NCBI RefSeq assembly: GCF_014654365.1
Contig: NZ_BNAY01000001.1
Span: 1,116,001-1,180,000 of the forward strand
Direction: 5' to 3'
Source of the DNA: Amycolatopsis oliviviridis
Lineage (GTDB): Bacteria; Actinomycetota; Actinomycetes; Mycobacteriales; Pseudonocardiaceae
Length of the DNA stretch: 64,000 bases
The notes beneath the pieces are model-generated. The model did not search any database. It worked only from the letters and a program-made list of their open reading frames with translations, and was not told the origin of the DNA. This document shows positions 25,956 to 34,296 of the stretch, in pieces (the first letter of the stretch is position 1; each line of letters begins with the position of its first letter). A program made the position numbers and the translations under genes.

Positions 25956-26753
25956 GTGATGACGGACGCGGACCACACCGGGACGGGCGATCCACGGCGG
26001 ACCATCGAACTGCTCTGGGGTGTGCGCGAGAAACCCCGCCGCGGCCCCAAACCCAAGCTCACCGTCGACGAGATCGTCACCGCGGCGATCGAGATCGCCG
26101 ACACCGAGGGCATCAGCGCGCTGTCGGTGCGCCGGGGCGCGGAGAAACTCGGCGTCTCCCCCATGACGATCTACACCTACATCCCCAGCCGCGCCGAACT
26201 GCTCGACCTGATGATGGACCGCGTCCACGGCGAGCTGACCGATCCGCCGGAGAGCCACGACTGGCGGGTCACGATGACGATCCTCGCCGAGGAAGCCTGG
26301 GAGATGTACCACCGGCATCCGTGGCTGCTGCAGGTCACCACCGGCCGCCTCCCCCTCGGCCCGCACACCTTCGCCAAGCACGAACGAGAACTGGCCGCCG
26401 TCTACGCGATCGGTCTCACCGATCTGGAGATGGACGCCGTGGTGGCGATGGTCAACGGATTCGTCCAGGGCATCGCGCGCGGCTCGGTCGAATCGGCGAG
26501 TCTCGTACGGCGGTCCGGGCTCACCGACATGGAGTGGTGGACGGCGAGCGCCCCGGTGCTCGCCGAGATCCCCGAAGCCGACGCGGGACTGTTCCCGCTG
26601 GCGGCGCGGATCGGCCAGGCCGCGGGAGAAGCGCACGGCGCGGCGAGCGCGCCACTGCACACCTTCCGGTTCGGCCTGGCGCGGATCCTGGACGGGGTCG
26701 AGCAGCTGATCAACGGTGATTCCGACGCCTCGGGAGCCGAACTGCCCTCGTGA
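25956..26753 (+). CDS. TetR/AcrR regulator with TetR_C domain
   Basis: 265 residues. The helix-turn-helix AAIEIADTEGISALSVRRGA, LGVSPMTIYTYIPSRAELLD is preceded by the REKPRRGPKPKLTVDEIV stretch of this subgroup. The long C-terminal ligand domain has EMYHRHPWLLQVTTGRLPLG. Start GTG 25956 or ATG 25959. A palindromic operator pair lies immediately upstream. Confidence 0.9.
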   Translation: MMTDADHTGTGDPRRTIELLWGVREKPRRGPKPKLTVDEIVTAAIEIADTEGISALSVRRGAEKLGVSPMTIYTYIPSRAELLDLMMDRVHGELTDPPESHDWRVTMTILAEEAWEMYHRHPWLLQVTTGRLPLGPHTFAKHERELAAVYAIGLTDLEMDAVVAMVNGFVQGIARGSVESASLVRRSGLTDMEWWTASAPVLAEIPEADAGLFPLAARIGQAAGEAHGAASAPLHTFRFGLARILDGVEQLINGDSDASGAELPS

Positions 26754-26797
26754 GCGCCGAGCTCGAAACCCCGCCGGCGTAACGATCTTCGGCCGTC

Positions 26798-26817
26798 CGG
26801 GAACACCGGTGTTCCCG
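26798..26817. promoter_or_regulatory. 20-bp perfect palindrome
   Basis: CGGGAACACCGGTGTTCCCG, flanked by a further TCGGCC/GGCCGA pair. It lies between the TetR gene and the histidine kinase gene and is either an operator or part of a terminator. Confidence 0.5.
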
Positions 26818-26935
26818 CGGGCCGAAACCTCCGATGCGGTACTTTCGCCGCGATTCGTCTGTTCGTGTCTTCTTCGTTCACGGCCCTGCCCGGCCGACGC
26901 GATTTCCGGCAATCATGACCTGGGGGAGGTCTCGC

Positions 26936-28072
26936 ATGACTTGGGTATCGACCTGGTGGCGATCCCGCAGGTCGCCGCCGCCGCTGGTGCAGGACATAGT
27001 GCTGGCGGCCGTGTTGTGCGCCATCTGGTGGACGTGGCTGCTCACCCACGCCGAGTCCGGCCAGCGCCTCGCCGTCGAACTCGTGCTCTCCGCCGCGGGC
27101 ACCTGGCCACTGGCGGTCCGCCACAAATGGCCGCTCCCGGCGTGGGCCGCGGTGCTGGGCGTCGCTGTCGTGGTGGCCTGGGGCGGCTACCCCACCGCAC
27201 TCGGCGACATCCCCGCGCTGCTGGCCGTGTACAGCGCGGGCAACTTCCTCTCCGGCAGAGCGCAGGTCGTCTCGGGTGTCCTGAGCGTGGTGTGGAGCCA
27301 GGCCGTCCCCGCGATCCTGGGCCAGACGACGTCGGTCACGCCGTACCTGAGCGGGTTGCTCCTGTTCGGGACGGCATGGCTGCTCGGCGCGCAGCATCAG
27401 CGCACCCGCCAGCTCACCGAGGCACTGCGGCGCGAGCAGGAGAAGAACGCGCAACGCGCGGTGATCGCCGAACGCAGCCGGATCGCCAGGGACCTGCACG
27501 ACGCGGTCGCCCACCACATCAGCGCGATCAGCGTCCACGCCTACGCCGCGAGCGAGGCACTGGAGGTCAACCCCGCCACGGCCAGGACGAGCCTCCGCCA
27601 CGTGGGCGCCGCCAGCAAGGCGGTGATCTCCGAGGCCCGCTGGATCGTCGGGCTGCTCGACAGCGACGACGGCGAGCAGCGCACCCAGCCGTCGCTGCGG
27701 AACGTCGCCCGGCTGGTCGAACCGGTGCGGGCGGCGGGCAACGAGGTCACCGTGACGATCGCGCCGGCCGCGCTGGAGGTGGCGGAGTCGGTGCAGACCG
27801 CCGCCTACCGGATTCTGCAGGAAGCGTTGACGAACGTGGTCAATCACGCCGGTCCGACCACCGTGCGGGCCGAGGTGGAACGGTTTCCGCACGCACTGCG
27901 AGTCGAAGTGGTGAACGGCCGCAGCGCGGCCAAGAAGACGTCGAACCCGAGGTCGGGACGCGGACTGGTCGGGATGCGGGAGCGAGTGGCGCTGTTCGGC
28001 GGCAGTCTCGAGGCGGGGCCGGTCGACGGCGGCTACCGGGTCGAAGCCGTACTGGTCGTGGAGGAACCGTGA
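26936..28072 (+). CDS. Sensor histidine kinase (NarL-partner, HisKA_3)
   Basis: 378 residues. Four to six membrane segments (IVLAAVLCAIWWTWLL, AAVLGVAVVVAWGG, LLLFGTAWLLGA) precede a HisKA_3 dimerisation domain with phospho-His in ERSRIARDLHDAVAHHISAI and an HATPase domain ending RGLVGMRERVALFGG. I choose ATG 26936 because GGGGGAGG lies 6 nt before it; upstream ATGs in frame lack this. Its stop overlaps the response regulator start. It probably senses an envelope or peptide signal and controls the ABC transporter downstream. Confidence 0.9.
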   Translation: MTWVSTWWRSRRSPPPLVQDIVLAAVLCAIWWTWLLTHAESGQRLAVELVLSAAGTWPLAVRHKWPLPAWAAVLGVAVVVAWGGYPTALGDIPALLAVYSAGNFLSGRAQVVSGVLSVVWSQAVPAILGQTTSVTPYLSGLLLFGTAWLLGAQHQRTRQLTEALRREQEKNAQRAVIAERSRIARDLHDAVAHHISAISVHAYAASEALEVNPATARTSLRHVGAASKAVISEARWIVGLLDSDDGEQRTQPSLRNVARLVEPVRAAGNEVTVTIAPAALEVAESVQTAAYRILQEALTNVVNHAGPTTVRAEVERFPHALRVEVVNGRSAAKKTSNPRSGRGLVGMRERVALFGGSLEAGPVDGGYRVEAVLVVEEP

Positions 28073-28794
28073 CGTTACGGATCATGCTCGTCGACGACCA
28101 GGACGTCGTACGTGCGGGACTCCGGCTGCTGCTGGACGGCCGCGGCGAGCTCGAAGTGGTCGCCGAGGCCACCGACGGGCGCCGCGTGCTGGAGACCGCG
28201 CTGCGGCACCGGCCGGATGTCATCGTGATGGACATCCGCATGCCGGAGACCGACGGGGTCGATGCGATAACCGAACTGCGCGGTCATTGGCCCGCCGACT
28301 TCGGGGAATGCCCGGCGGTGCTCGTGCTGACCGCGTTCGATCTCGACTCTTACGTCTACGCGGCTTTACGCGCGGGCGCGAACGGATTTCTGCTGAAAAC
28401 GAGCTCCCCCGACGAACTGGCCGCCGGAATCAGTGTCGTCGCGGCCGGTGAATCCATTCTGACGCCGAGCATCACCCGCCGGATCCTGCGTCAGTACATC
28501 GCGGACGGCCCACCGATCACGGCTCGCCGCCGGGACCCCGGCACCGCGAAGCCGGACTCGGCGGTGGCCTGCGCCCGCGACCGGCTCGGCGAGCTGACCG
28601 CACGGGAACTGGACGTCCTGCGCTTGATCGCGCTCGGGTACTCCAACCTGGAGATCGCGGGTGAACTCGACCTCAGCGAGCCCGCGGTGAAGAGCCGGGT
28701 GGCCAGGCTGCTGAGCAAACTGGGACTGAGCAACCGGGTGCAGGCGGCGATCGTCGCGTACGAGACCGGAGTCGCCACATTCAGCTCCGGATAG
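28069..28794 (+). CDS. NarL/FixJ-family response regulator with TTA codon
   Basis: 241 residues. The receiver domain has LRIMLVDDQDVVRAGLRLLL, the phospho-Asp in VIVMDIRMPETDGVD, and LKTSSPDELAAGI. The LuxR helix-turn-helix is LTARELDVLRLIALGYSNLE, LSEPAVKSRVARLLSKLGLS. GTG 28069 overlaps the kinase stop by 4 nt. Codon 100 (28366-28368) is TTA, a rare Leu codon in such genomes that depends on the bldA tRNA. The same codon occurs in the LuxR gene and lanKC nearby. Confidence 0.93.
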   Translation: MTLRIMLVDDQDVVRAGLRLLLDGRGELEVVAEATDGRRVLETALRHRPDVIVMDIRMPETDGVDAITELRGHWPADFGECPAVLVLTAFDLDSYVYAALRAGANGFLLKTSSPDELAAGISVVAAGESILTPSITRRILRQYIADGPPITARRRDPGTAKPDSAVACARDRLGELTARELDVLRLIALGYSNLEIAGELDLSEPAVKSRVARLLSKLGLSNRVQAAIVAYETGVATFSSG

Positions 28795-28973
28795 CCGAAA
28801 AGAATCGAAAGATTCGCCGCCCGGAATCTTTAGTCTCAATTGTGCGTAATCAGACTCAACTCTCCGAGTGAACCATCGGAATGCGGCGAAAGAACCAGTT
28901 TCCCGGTCGGGATTCTTGTTATCCTCGGCCGATGCGGGTATCTGGGGGAGAAGAAACTCGGAGGGTACGGCCT

Positions 28974-29711
28974 GTGGCCGGAGCGGGGCCGGTGCAAGTC
29001 CGGCTCGATCAGGTGCGCAAGGGGTACGGACGCGGCGAAGGACGGGTTCTCGCTCTGGACGGAGTGTCACTCACCTTCGCCGCGGGTACCTTCACCGCGC
29101 TGATGGGTCCCTCCGGTTCGGGCAAGAGCACGCTGCTGCACTGCGCGGCGGGGCTGGACAAGCCGGACGAGGGCCGCATCCACCTCGGCGACACCGAACT
29201 CACCCGGCTCGGCGAGTCGAAGCTGCTGGACGTGCGCCGACAGCGGATCGGGGTCGTCTTCCAGTCGTTCAATCTGGTCGCTTCCCTGACCGCCGCGGAG
29301 AACGTCGCGCTGCCCGCCAGGCTGGCCGGGCAGAAGGTGCGCCGCGAAGCCGTTCACGAACTGCTGGCCAGGGTCGGGCTGGCCGACCGGGCCCGGCACC
29401 TGCCGAGCAGCCTCTCCGGCGGGCAGCAGCAGCGGGTCGCGATCGCCCGCGCGCTGTTCACCGGACCGGACGTGGTCTTCGCCGACGAGCCGACCGGGGC
29501 ACTCGACACCCGTGCCGGTGCCGACGTGCTGGGACTGCTCCGCGAAACCGTCGACACCTGGGGCCAGACAGTCGTGATGGTCACGCACGATCCGCGAGCC
29601 GCCTCGATGGCCGACCGGGTGGTGTTCTTCGCCGACGGGAAGGTCGCCGGTGAGCTGACGTCGCCCAGCGCGGAGCGCATCGGTTCCTGGCTGGCCGAGT
29701 TGGGGGCCTGA
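28974..29711 (+). CDS. ABC transporter ATPase (MacB/LolD type)
   Basis: 245 residues. Walker A TALMGPSGSGKSTLLHC, Q-loop VFQSFNLV, signature LSGGQQQRVAIARAL, Walker B VVFADEPTGALD, switch VTHD. GTG 28974 is chosen for the GGAGGG 8 nt upstream; an ATG at 28932 is in frame but lacks a clear ribosome binding site. It pairs with the FtsX-type permease 1 nt downstream. Such pairs export or resist peptides and lipids and are commonly controlled by adjacent two-component systems. Confidence 0.92.
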   Translation: MAGAGPVQVRLDQVRKGYGRGEGRVLALDGVSLTFAAGTFTALMGPSGSGKSTLLHCAAGLDKPDEGRIHLGDTELTRLGESKLLDVRRQRIGVVFQSFNLVASLTAAENVALPARLAGQKVRREAVHELLARVGLADRARHLPSSLSGGQQQRVAIARALFTGPDVVFADEPTGALDTRAGADVLGLLRETVDTWGQTVVMVTHDPRAASMADRVVFFADGKVAGELTSPSAERIGSWLAELGA

Positions 29712-29712
29712 C

Positions 29713-32205
29713 ATGTTCAGGCTCGCGTTCAGCTCTCTGCGCCACCATCTCGCCGGAGCGCTCGGCGCCATCTGCGCCGCCGTGCTCGCGACGGCCCTCG
29801 TAGGGGCCTGCGGGATCCTGTTCGAGTCGGCGCTGCGGCAGCCGACCGGCCAGCCACGCGGCTCCTCCGCCGACCTCGTCGTCCGTGCCAAGTCCACTGT
29901 GGACATCCCCGTGGAGATCGGCGGCCACGACAAGAACGTGCGACTCGCCCTCGCCGCCCCTCCTCGGATGACCGACGATCTCGCCCGGTCGGCCGCCGCC
30001 GTGCCGGGGGTTTCCGCCGCGGTCCCCATGGCCACGTTCGACGTCACCGTCCTGACCGGGCACGCCGCCGCTCAGCTGAGCCGGGCCTGGGAAGCACCGA
30101 CGCCCGTAGCCGAAGGACGCGCGCCGGACCGGCCGGGCGAAGTGGCGTTCGACCGGAAGCTCGCGGCACGGCTCGGTGTGAGCGTCGGCGACACGGTGCG
30201 GACGCTCGAAGCCCCGTCCGGCTTCCGGGTGACCGGGTTGAGCGACGGACCCGAGCAGGCGGTGTACTTCGTGCCCGCCGACGTCGGGCTGCTCACCGGC
30301 TCCGATCACTGGATCGACCTCATCGGGGTACGGCTGGCAGACCCCGCCGCACAGCAGGCGGTGGCCGACCGGCTCGCCGGGCTAGCCGGGGTCGAGGTGC
30401 TCTCCGGAACGGCGAAGGACGAAGCGCTGGCGGGTTCGGACCGGGGCGCCGTCGAAGGGCTGGTCAGCCTGATCAGCAACATCGGCGGATTCGCGCTCGT
30501 GGCCGCCGTGTTCGTGGTCAGCTCGACGCTGGGCCTGGTGTTCGCCAGGCGGCACCGCGAAATCGCCGTGATCAGGGCGATCGGCGCGAGCCGTCGCCAG
30601 GTCCGGCGGCTGGTCGCGGTGCAGGCCCTGGGCATCTCACTGCTGGCGGGCGGAGTCGGCTGCGTGCTGGCCGCGCCGGTCGCCGACGGAATCCGCACCT
30701 TGTTCGTGCGCTTCGGCTTCACCGACGAGGGCTTCACCCTGATCCGCGGACCGCTGCCGCTGCTGATCGCGGTGACGCTGACCGTCTGCGTCGTCCAGCT
30801 CGCCTCGCTGTCGGCCGCCCGGCAGGCGAGCCGCGTCCGGCCGACCGACGCGTTGCGCGAGGCCTCGGTACCGGACCGCCGGATTCCCCTGCTCCGGACC
30901 GTTTCCGGTTTGCTGCTCTTCCTCGGCGGGCTCGCGCTGGCGGCGCTCTCCCCCGGGCTCGGCGGAGCGGGCGGGCTCGCCGCCTCCTCGATGGTGCTGG
31001 TCGTGCTGATCACCGCGCTCGTCCTGCTCGGCCCGGCCATCAGCCGTCCGGTGATCGCCGTCGCCGGCCGCGCGGTCAGCGGCCTCTCCGGCGCCGCCGG
31101 CCTGCTCGCCCGCGCCAACACCGCGCTCCGTCCTCGACTGGTGGCGACGGCCGCGGTGCCGGTCATCCTCGCCGTCGGGCTCACTTGTGGCCTGCTGTTC
31201 ACCGGCGCGACCGAGCAGCACGCGACGGCGAAACAGGAGGAACAGCGCACCACCGCGGATCTGATCGCGAGCCGATCCGGCGGCCTTACCCCAGGGGCCG
31301 TGGCCGCGATCAGATCCGCACCCGGCGTCACCGCGGCCACCGCGATCCATGGCGGTTCCCTCATCGCGGAGGTCAGCGAGCTGGGCGAACGCCGCCCTCT
31401 GGCGCATGGCGCCGTCGCGCTCGACACCGGTGACGCCGGGCCCGTACTCGATCTCGGCGTCACCGAGGGAACGCTCACCGGGTTGCGTGGGGCGATGGTC
31501 GCGGTGAGTACGACGGTGGCCGAGCCGAACGGCTGGCACGTGGGCGACGAGATCCGCACCTGGGACGCCGCCGGTGCGGCCCGCCCGGTCCGGATCGCCG
31601 CCGTGTACCGGCATTCACTGGGGTTCGGGGACTTCGTCCTCTCACCGGACCTGCCGGAGTCGTCCGGCACATCGGCGCGTGCGGTCCTTCTGCGGTCGGC
31701 CGATCCACGCGCCACCGCCGGATACCTGAGCGAAGGCGACCTGGGCACGGCCGGCCTTCGCGCACAGTCCAAAACGGACTATCTGGCGAGCCTGACCGTC
31801 GACCAGGGCGAAGCCCGGTACGCCGGATACCTGATCATCGGGCTGGTCGCGCTGTACGCGGGGTTGTCCGTGGCGAACACGCTGGTCACGTCGACCCTGC
31901 AGCGGCGAGGCGAACTCGCCGGGCTCAGGCTGCTCGGCGCGAACGGCAGGCAGGTGCTGATCATGGTGGGCGGCGAAGCCTGCGTCGTGGCCGTGTTCGG
32001 CATGGCGGGTGGGACGGTGGCCGCGCTGGCCGGCCTGATCGCCACGGCCAGGACGCTCGACGGCAGCTGGATCCCGGTGCTGCCGCCGAGCCAATACCTG
32101 ACCATTCTCGGTGTGGTGTTCGGGATCGTGCTGCTCTCCGCGCTCGTCCCGGCGGCGCTGTCCCTGCGCGGCAGGGCGGCCGAAGTGCTACGTGGCGCGG
32201 ACTGA
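29713..32205 (+). CDS. FtsX-like ABC permease
   Basis: 830 residues. N-terminal transmembrane helix, a large extracytoplasmic region (about 50-250), then two FtsX/MacB permease blocks: ALVAAVFVVSSTLGLVFARR with IAVIRAIGASRRQVRRLVAV, and a C-terminal block LIIGLVALYAGLSVANTLVT with LAGLRLLGANGRQVLIM. About 10 membrane segments. Its ATPase partner is the preceding gene. Position directly before the lanthipeptide locus makes export of, or immunity to, the product possible, but this is inference. Its 3' end overlaps the convergent LuxR gene by 18 bp. Confidence 0.92.
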   Translation: MFRLAFSSLRHHLAGALGAICAAVLATALVGACGILFESALRQPTGQPRGSSADLVVRAKSTVDIPVEIGGHDKNVRLALAAPPRMTDDLARSAAAVPGVSAAVPMATFDVTVLTGHAAAQLSRAWEAPTPVAEGRAPDRPGEVAFDRKLAARLGVSVGDTVRTLEAPSGFRVTGLSDGPEQAVYFVPADVGLLTGSDHWIDLIGVRLADPAAQQAVADRLAGLAGVEVLSGTAKDEALAGSDRGAVEGLVSLISNIGGFALVAAVFVVSSTLGLVFARRHREIAVIRAIGASRRQVRRLVAVQALGISLLAGGVGCVLAAPVADGIRTLFVRFGFTDEGFTLIRGPLPLLIAVTLTVCVVQLASLSAARQASRVRPTDALREASVPDRRIPLLRTVSGLLLFLGGLALAALSPGLGGAGGLAASSMVLVVLITALVLLGPAISRPVIAVAGRAVSGLSGAAGLLARANTALRPRLVATAAVPVILAVGLTCGLLFTGATEQHATAKQEEQRTTADLIASRSGGLTPGAVAAIRSAPGVTAATAIHGGSLIAEVSELGERRPLAHGAVALDTGDAGPVLDLGVTEGTLTGLRGAMVAVSTTVAEPNGWHVGDEIRTWDAAGAARPVRIAAVYRHSLGFGDFVLSPDLPESSGTSARAVLLRSADPRATAGYLSEGDLGTAGLRAQSKTDYLASLTVDQGEARYAGYLIIGLVALYAGLSVANTLVTSTLQRRGELAGLRLLGANGRQVLIMVGGEACVVAVFGMAGGTVAALAGLIATARTLDGSWIPVLPPSQYLTILGVVFGIVLLSALVPAALSLRGRAAEVLRGAD

Positions 32206-32826
32206 GTCGGGGCCCGCCTGCCGGGCGGACAGCAGCCCCGCCGCCACCGCCTTGTTCAGCGCGTCGATCCGTGACACCGCGCCGAGCTTCGTGTAAATAT
32301 TCGCCAGATGACGTTTCACCGTACCTTGCGAAATGAAGAGCTGCCTCGCGATCTCGTCGTTCTTCAACGCTTGGCAAACAAGCTCCAGCACATCCGTCTC
32401 GCGCGCCGAAAGGCGCACCGACGCGGCCGAGGCGAACAACGGCAGATCCTCTCGCGAAATTGTTATCACAATATCGTCCGAACCCACCGAAACGGACTTT
32501 ATGGTGGCCGCGAGCTGATCGAATAGCACCGTTCTCCGCAAATACGCGGACGCGCCTCTGGTAAGTAATTCACGAACTCGCCCCTGCTCCCTCTCGCCAC
32601 CGATGAGGACGATTCCGCAGGAGTGCCACCTGTCTATTATGCGAAACGACTCGTCGACATCGATCGAGTCCAGATCCACGATGATCACATCGACCTGGAC
32701 AGCGTCTTCGACGTCCGCTACCAGCCGGAAAGATGGATCCCTGTCCAGTAATGCGCGCAATCCATTGTGGAAGAGATCGTTTCCACCCATCAGTACCAGG
32801 TCAATACATCTTTCAACAATTCTCAT
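32188..32826 (-). CDS. LuxR-type regulator with pseudo-receiver domain, TTA codon
   Basis: 212 residues. N-terminal receiver-like domain (DLVLMGGNDLFHNGLRALLD, VIIVDLDSIDVDESFRIIDR) and C-terminal LuxR helix-turn-helix (LSARETDVLELVCQALKNDE, LFISQGTVKRHLANIYTKLG). This is the layout of RamR-like and other cluster-situated activators. The start region of the receiver lacks the usual DD pair, reading MGGND, so phosphorylation is doubtful. Codon 87 (32566-32568) is TTA. Codon use is clearly less GC-biased than in neighbours. ATG 32826 is preceded by GGTGGGGG. It is divergent from the P450-lanKC operon and is its likely activator. Confidence 0.88.
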   Translation of the reverse strand: MRIVERCIDLVLMGGNDLFHNGLRALLDRDPSFRLVADVEDAVQVDVIIVDLDSIDVDESFRIIDRWHSCGIVLIGGEREQGRVRELLTRGASAYLRRTVLFDQLAATIKSVSVGSDDIVITISREDLPLFASAASVRLSARETDVLELVCQALKNDEIARQLFISQGTVKRHLANIYTKLGAVSRIDALNKAVAAGLLSARQAGPDSVRAT

Positions 32827-33135
32827 GGTCGTGACCCCCACCTCGACCAACACCCAGGATACCGCGACGACGGCGACAGTATATCGGCCGAGCCCCGCGA
32901 AGTCGACTATTAAGTGTCATCTCCGTGCGCACTCGCGCATCCCTACGGTGAATCCTTGGACGAATATTAATCGTCGAAATGATCAAAAGGTGTACATCCT
33001 TCGTCCTCGTTCGACCCGGTCATGGTGCGCATATTTCCCGAAAGTGAACCGAATGCGTTGACACCGGAACGGCGATCAACCTAGCTTTGTCACTTGTCAA
33101 CACGGCTAATCGCGGAACGAAACCGGGGGAATTCC
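32827..33135. promoter_or_regulatory. AT-richer divergent promoter region of the lanthipeptide locus
   Basis: 309 bp without genes between the LuxR regulator and the P450. For the P450 operon: TTGACA (33058-33063), 18 nt, TAGCTT (33082-33087). For the regulator, minus-strand TATACT (32878-32883) and TATCCT (32856-32861) are candidate -10 boxes. Base composition is markedly lower in GC than in the flanks. Confidence 0.6.
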
Positions 33136-34296
33136 ATGGGAGGCGATGGCGTGTCAGCGGTCGAAGTCGACTTTCTTTCCGAATCCGCGCTCGCGGACCC
33201 GTACCCGGCCTACGCACACCTGCGCCGCGACGCGCCGGTGTACTGGGACGAGGCCAGCGGCGCCTGGCTGGTGACCCGCTACAGCGACTGCGTGGAAGTG
33301 CTGCGCGACAGCACGAGGTTCACCTCCGACCCGGCCCGCGCCGGCATTCCGGTGCCCACCACCAGTTACACCCTGCAGACGATGGACCCGCCGGAACACC
33401 AGGGACTGCGCGGTCTGTTCACCGCCGCGTACCGGGCACGGGATCTCGACTCCCTGACCGCGGGGCTGAACGCCTTCGCCGCGTCGAGGCTGACCGGCCT
33501 GGCCGGGCGCGGCCCGGTCGACCTGCTGGACGGCTACTTCAAGCCCCTCGCGCTGCACGCGATCGCTGAACTCGTCGGCATTCCCGAAGCGCACCGCCCC
33601 GCGGTCGCGCTGGCCGCCGAGGCGATGGCGGCCAGCATGGACGGCGTCTTCGACAAGGCGCGCCAGGCGGCCGCGATCAGCTCGCGGGCCACGCTCAGCG
33701 GGATCGTCGACCGCTGCATGCGGGCACCCGGCAAGCACGGCATCATCGCCCATGTCGCCAGGCATTACCGCGAGGCGGGCGTGGAGCGCGACGTCGCCGT
33801 GCACAGCTTCCGGCTGCTGCTCTCCCCCGGCTACATGTCGGTGGCGAGCGCCGCGGCCAACGCATTCGTCACCCTGCAGGCACACGCGAGCAGGCTGATC
33901 GATTGGGACGAGGACATCGCGGTCGAGGAGCTGCTGCGGTTCAGCGGTCCCGTGCAGGCGCTCGGCCGGATGTGCCGTGACGACCTCGATTTCCACGGGT
34001 TCGCCCTGCGCCGCGGTGACCTGGTGCTGGCCATGCTCGGGTCGGCCAACCGGGACGAGGACCGGTTCACCGACCCGGACCAGCTCCTGCTCGACAGACG
34101 GCCGAACCCGCATGTCGCGTTCGGCTGGGGCGTGCACTCCTGCCTCGGCGCGCTGCTGGCCAAAGTGGTGATCCGCACCGCGATCGGCCGTCTCGAGCGG
34201 CAGTTCCCGAACGTCGCGCTCGCCGGCACTCCCGGCTACATCGATCAGGCCGTCGTCCGCTGCCCGGAAACGGTCCCCGTCCACCTGGAGCCCTGA
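33136..34296 (+). CDS. Cytochrome P450 of the lanthipeptide operon
   Basis: 386-residue class I P450. The K-helix ExxR is E265-L-L-R268 and the heme ligand is C336 in AFGWGVHSCLG. The oxygen-activating I-helix, usually AGxET(T), reads LLLSPGYMSVAS (S230-P-G-Y-M-S235), so the conserved acid and Thr are missing. This is seen in some P450s that couple aromatic rings or act on carrier- or peptide-bound substrates. ATG 33136 follows GGGGGAA. A TTG at 33094 is in frame and 6 nt after the -10 box, so a longer leaderless form is conceivable. Its stop abuts the lanKC ATG, so the two are translationally coupled. Inferred role: oxidative cross-linking of aromatic residues in the precursor peptides (Trp19, Tyr27, His29). 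Ferredoxin partners are not encoded here. Confidence 0.92.
   Translation: MGGDGVSAVEVDFLSESALADPYPAYAHLRRDAPVYWDEASGAWLVTRYSDCVEVLRDSTRFTSDPARAGIPVPTTSYTLQTMDPPEHQGLRGLFTAAYRARDLDSLTAGLNAFAASRLTGLAGRGPVDLLDGYFKPLALHAIAELVGIPEAHRPAVALAAEAMAASMDGVFDKARQAAAISSRATLSGIVDRCMRAPGKHGIIAHVARHYREAGVERDVAVHSFRLLLSPGYMSVASAAANAFVTLQAHASRLIDWDEDIAVEELLRFSGPVQALGRMCRDDLDFHGFALRRGDLVLAMLGSANRDEDRFTDPDQLLLDRRPNPHVAFGWGVHSCLGALLAKVVIRTAIGRLERQFPNVALAGTPGYIDQAVVRCPETVPVHLEP

Noticed and set aside
23332-25959. 875-codon plus-strand open frame across the helicase
   Set aside because: Antisense shadow of the intact Snf2 helicase caused by high GC at third positions.
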